This document shows positions 63,301 through 64,000 of a DNA stretch of 64,000 bases, one piece after another. Position 1 is the first letter of the stretch; the number at the start of each line of letters is the position of its first letter. The DNA is from Phoebastria nigripes (lineage: Eukaryota; Chordata; Aves; Procellariiformes; Diomedeidae), in assembly GCA_035582835.1 (NCBI GenBank), contig JAYKAV010002628.1, forward strand, positions 182,971-246,970, in the 5' to 3' direction. Below the pieces are notes generated by a model. It saw only the letters and a program-made list of their open reading frames with translations, had not been told where the DNA came from and ran no database searches. The position numbers and the translations under genes were made by a program.

Positions 63301-63887
63301 ACTAGATTCCCTGCTGCCAACTGTGAAGAGTTTTGCTCCAGAAGGTAACAGTGATTCAGCAACCTGCGACCTGGATTATGTGTGAGAGAAGATCAGTCCC
63401 TTGAGATGTTCCCCTGTTTTATGGCTTCACAAATTACAGCCTCCTTGACTCGCTCACAGGAGCGGGTGAGACCCAGCACAGAGCCCTGGAGATACCCAAT
63501 ACACGGATTCTCCATTTATCACCTTCAGGTTCTGGTGTGGAAGAGGTGCTCTCAGCCACTTAGTTACAGACATCATGGATCACGCAGCTAAAATTGGCCA
63601 CGTGGTGGGCATAATCCCTTCACATCCCCACTGTGACTGTGGTGATGCCAACACAGGGACTCCAGAGACCTGGAGACCCACAGAGACCTGCCACTAATTT
63701 TCTTTCTCCCAAATAACAGATATCAAATTTTCAGTAATCTTAAATGTATTTTGAAATCCAGCTTTGCTCAAAAATGTCAGGCAGAAGTGTTTTCTAGAGC
63801 TCTGTGTTCTCATTTCTCAACACAGGGTTTTCAAGGCCAGCTTTACACATCTCACCTCGGTGATGGCTGCCTTCTTTGGTGCCAGAC
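42362..63887 (-). CDS. PIP5K1C: PIP5K1C, type I phosphatidylinositol 4-phosphate 5-kinase gamma (5' end off-window)
   Basis: Exons on the minus strand: 63887-63856, 61516-61430, 61076-60946, 60328-60211, 58260-58108, 55972-55673, 55137-54932, 53711-53628, 53097-53049, 52033-51949, 51580-51419, 50426-50288, 47521-47417, 47129-46997, 42869-42786 and stop 42364-42362. All phases agree, giving about 622 residues plus an off-window first exon (human 668). The small 63887 exon reads [10 protein letters not shown]. The kinase core shows [39 protein letters not shown], the catalytic [14 protein letters not shown] and the substrate-specificity loop [10 protein letters not shown] with its Glu. The tail has acidic ASQAS repeats, then the talin/AP-2 motif. 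Known role: makes PI(4,5)P2 at focal adhesions, synapses and endocytic sites. An N at 51426 obscures one codon. The tail between 50288 and 47417 is shorter than in human. Confidence 0.95.
42786..42869 (-). CDS. PIP5K1C: PIP5K1C cassette exon with talin/AP-2 binding motif
   Basis: An 84-base, 28-codon, phase-0 exon encoding PTDERSW followed by [10 protein letters not shown] and ending DEESDT. In mammals the same exon, when included, makes the 87/90-kDa gamma isoform that binds the talin FERM domain and AP-2 through WVYSPLHY. All key residues (W, Y, S, P, L, H, Y) are intact. Skipping leaves the frame unchanged because the next exon starts directly with TAA (42364-42362). Confidence 0.92.
42870..46996 (-). 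other. PIP5K1C: PIP5K1C intron before the cassette exon (4.1 kb)
   Basis: Spliceable intron between the ASQAS exon and the cassette exon. No coding exon, RNA gene or transposon recognised in it. Confidence 0.7.
47522..50287 (-). other. PIP5K1C: PIP5K1C intron (2.8 kb) containing the candidate exon
   Basis: Apart from the open frame at 48120-48330, no exon or repeat is recognised. Confidence 0.65.
48120..48330 (-). other. PIP5K1C: Possible alternative terminal exon of PIP5K1C
   Basis: A minus-strand open frame inside the intron between 50288 and 47521 ends [13 protein letters not shown]. The TAA (48122-48120) overlaps an ATTAAA hexamer. An AG acceptor just before base 48321 (context ttccccag/cacc) would match the phase-2 end of the preceding exon at 50288, but its upstream tract is purine-rich and weak. 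Composition ([19 protein letters not shown]) looks coding. Mammalian PIP5K1C has alternative C-termini, but I cannot match this one from memory. Confidence 0.25.
50990..51013 (+). repeat. C12-T12 homopolymer junction in PIP5K1C intron
   Basis: Twelve C are followed directly by twelve T on the plus strand (A12-G12 on the transcribed strand). It is a likely length-variable site and sequencing error spot. Confidence 0.9.
55973..58107 (-). other. PIP5K1C: PIP5K1C intron (2.1 kb)
   Basis: An A/T-richer intron between the GYYM exon and the large kinase-core exon. The plus-strand ORFs in it have no supporting context, and no repeat is recognised. Confidence 0.7.
58261..60210 (-). other. PIP5K1C: PIP5K1C intron (1.9 kb)
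   Basis: Intron between the DDYL and YSLC exons. It is A/T-rich compared with the left half of the window. It carries one interrupted A-run (about 58937-58950) and nothing else that I can name. Confidence 0.7.
61517..63855 (-). other. PIP5K1C: PIP5K1C intron (2.3 kb)
   Basis: Intron between the short [10 protein letters not shown] exon and the [14 protein letters not shown] exon. No further exon was found in it, so the human segment VLSMTAQ appears to be missing or replaced here by GPSLPGQ. Confidence 0.6.
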
Positions 63888-64000
63888 CTGAGGAGAGAAG
63901 GGAAGAGCATCAGTAAAAGTAGGGACATCAGAAAAAAAAAAAAACAAAAACACCGAGAAAATAGCCTAATGCTTTGCTCTTTCAAGCAAGATGGAAAGCC
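63888..64000 (-). other. PIP5K1C: PIP5K1C intron reaching the window edge
   Basis: The acceptor TCCTCAG lies just before the 63887 exon. The first coding exon and promoter lie beyond base 64000. Confidence 0.7.

Noticed and set aside
38000..64000. Search by eye for bird CR1 LINE 3' ends, tRNA genes and microRNA-like hairpins
   Set aside because: No convincing match was seen apart from the MIR/L3-like element. Weak candidates were not kept without an alignment or folding tool.

Overview
The window is vertebrate nuclear DNA. The genes are split by GT-AG introns, there are CpG islands, poly(A) signals and GC-rich minisatellites, and there are two long N gaps plus dozens of single Ns. Six genes can be read exon by exon. 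In order they are MFSD12 (-), HMG20B (+), GIPC3 (+), TBXA2R (-), CACTIN (-) and PIP5K1C (-). This is the order and orientation of human 19p13.3. The short intergenic gaps, high GC with minisatellites, and near absence of recognisable transposons suggest a sauropsid, most likely a bird microchromosome of the chicken chr28 type. Species was not determined.

Layout: 1-10,467 holds MFSD12, a lysosome/melanosome MFS transporter with 10 coding exons and a minisatellite-filled intron 1. A second minisatellite fills the 1.4 kb between its promoter and the HMG20B promoter. HMG20B follows at 12,603-17,523; its first non-coding exon is probably inside the 490-base gap. GIPC3 lies at 19,046-21,605 and ends tail-to-tail with TBXA2R (22,159-23,687), with the two poly(A) signals about 100 bases apart. 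About 8 kb of GC-rich DNA upstream of TBXA2R has no recognisable coding gene but includes a CpG island with MEF2- and GATA-like sites. CACTIN occupies 32,174-37,586 and PIP5K1C runs from about 38,050 past the right edge. The first coding exon of PIP5K1C is off-window.

All six reading frames join in phase across every proposed splice site. No pathway unites the genes: they cover pigment-organelle transport, LSD1-CoREST chromatin, inner-ear trafficking, thromboxane signalling, splicing and PI(4,5)P2 synthesis. The most unusual structure is a minisatellite in the TBXA2R intron. It is built from copies of the exon/intron junction and carries four extra perfect 5' splice-site-like sequences, one of which would give an open, in-frame 39-codon exon extension. 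No unknown multi-gene system was found.
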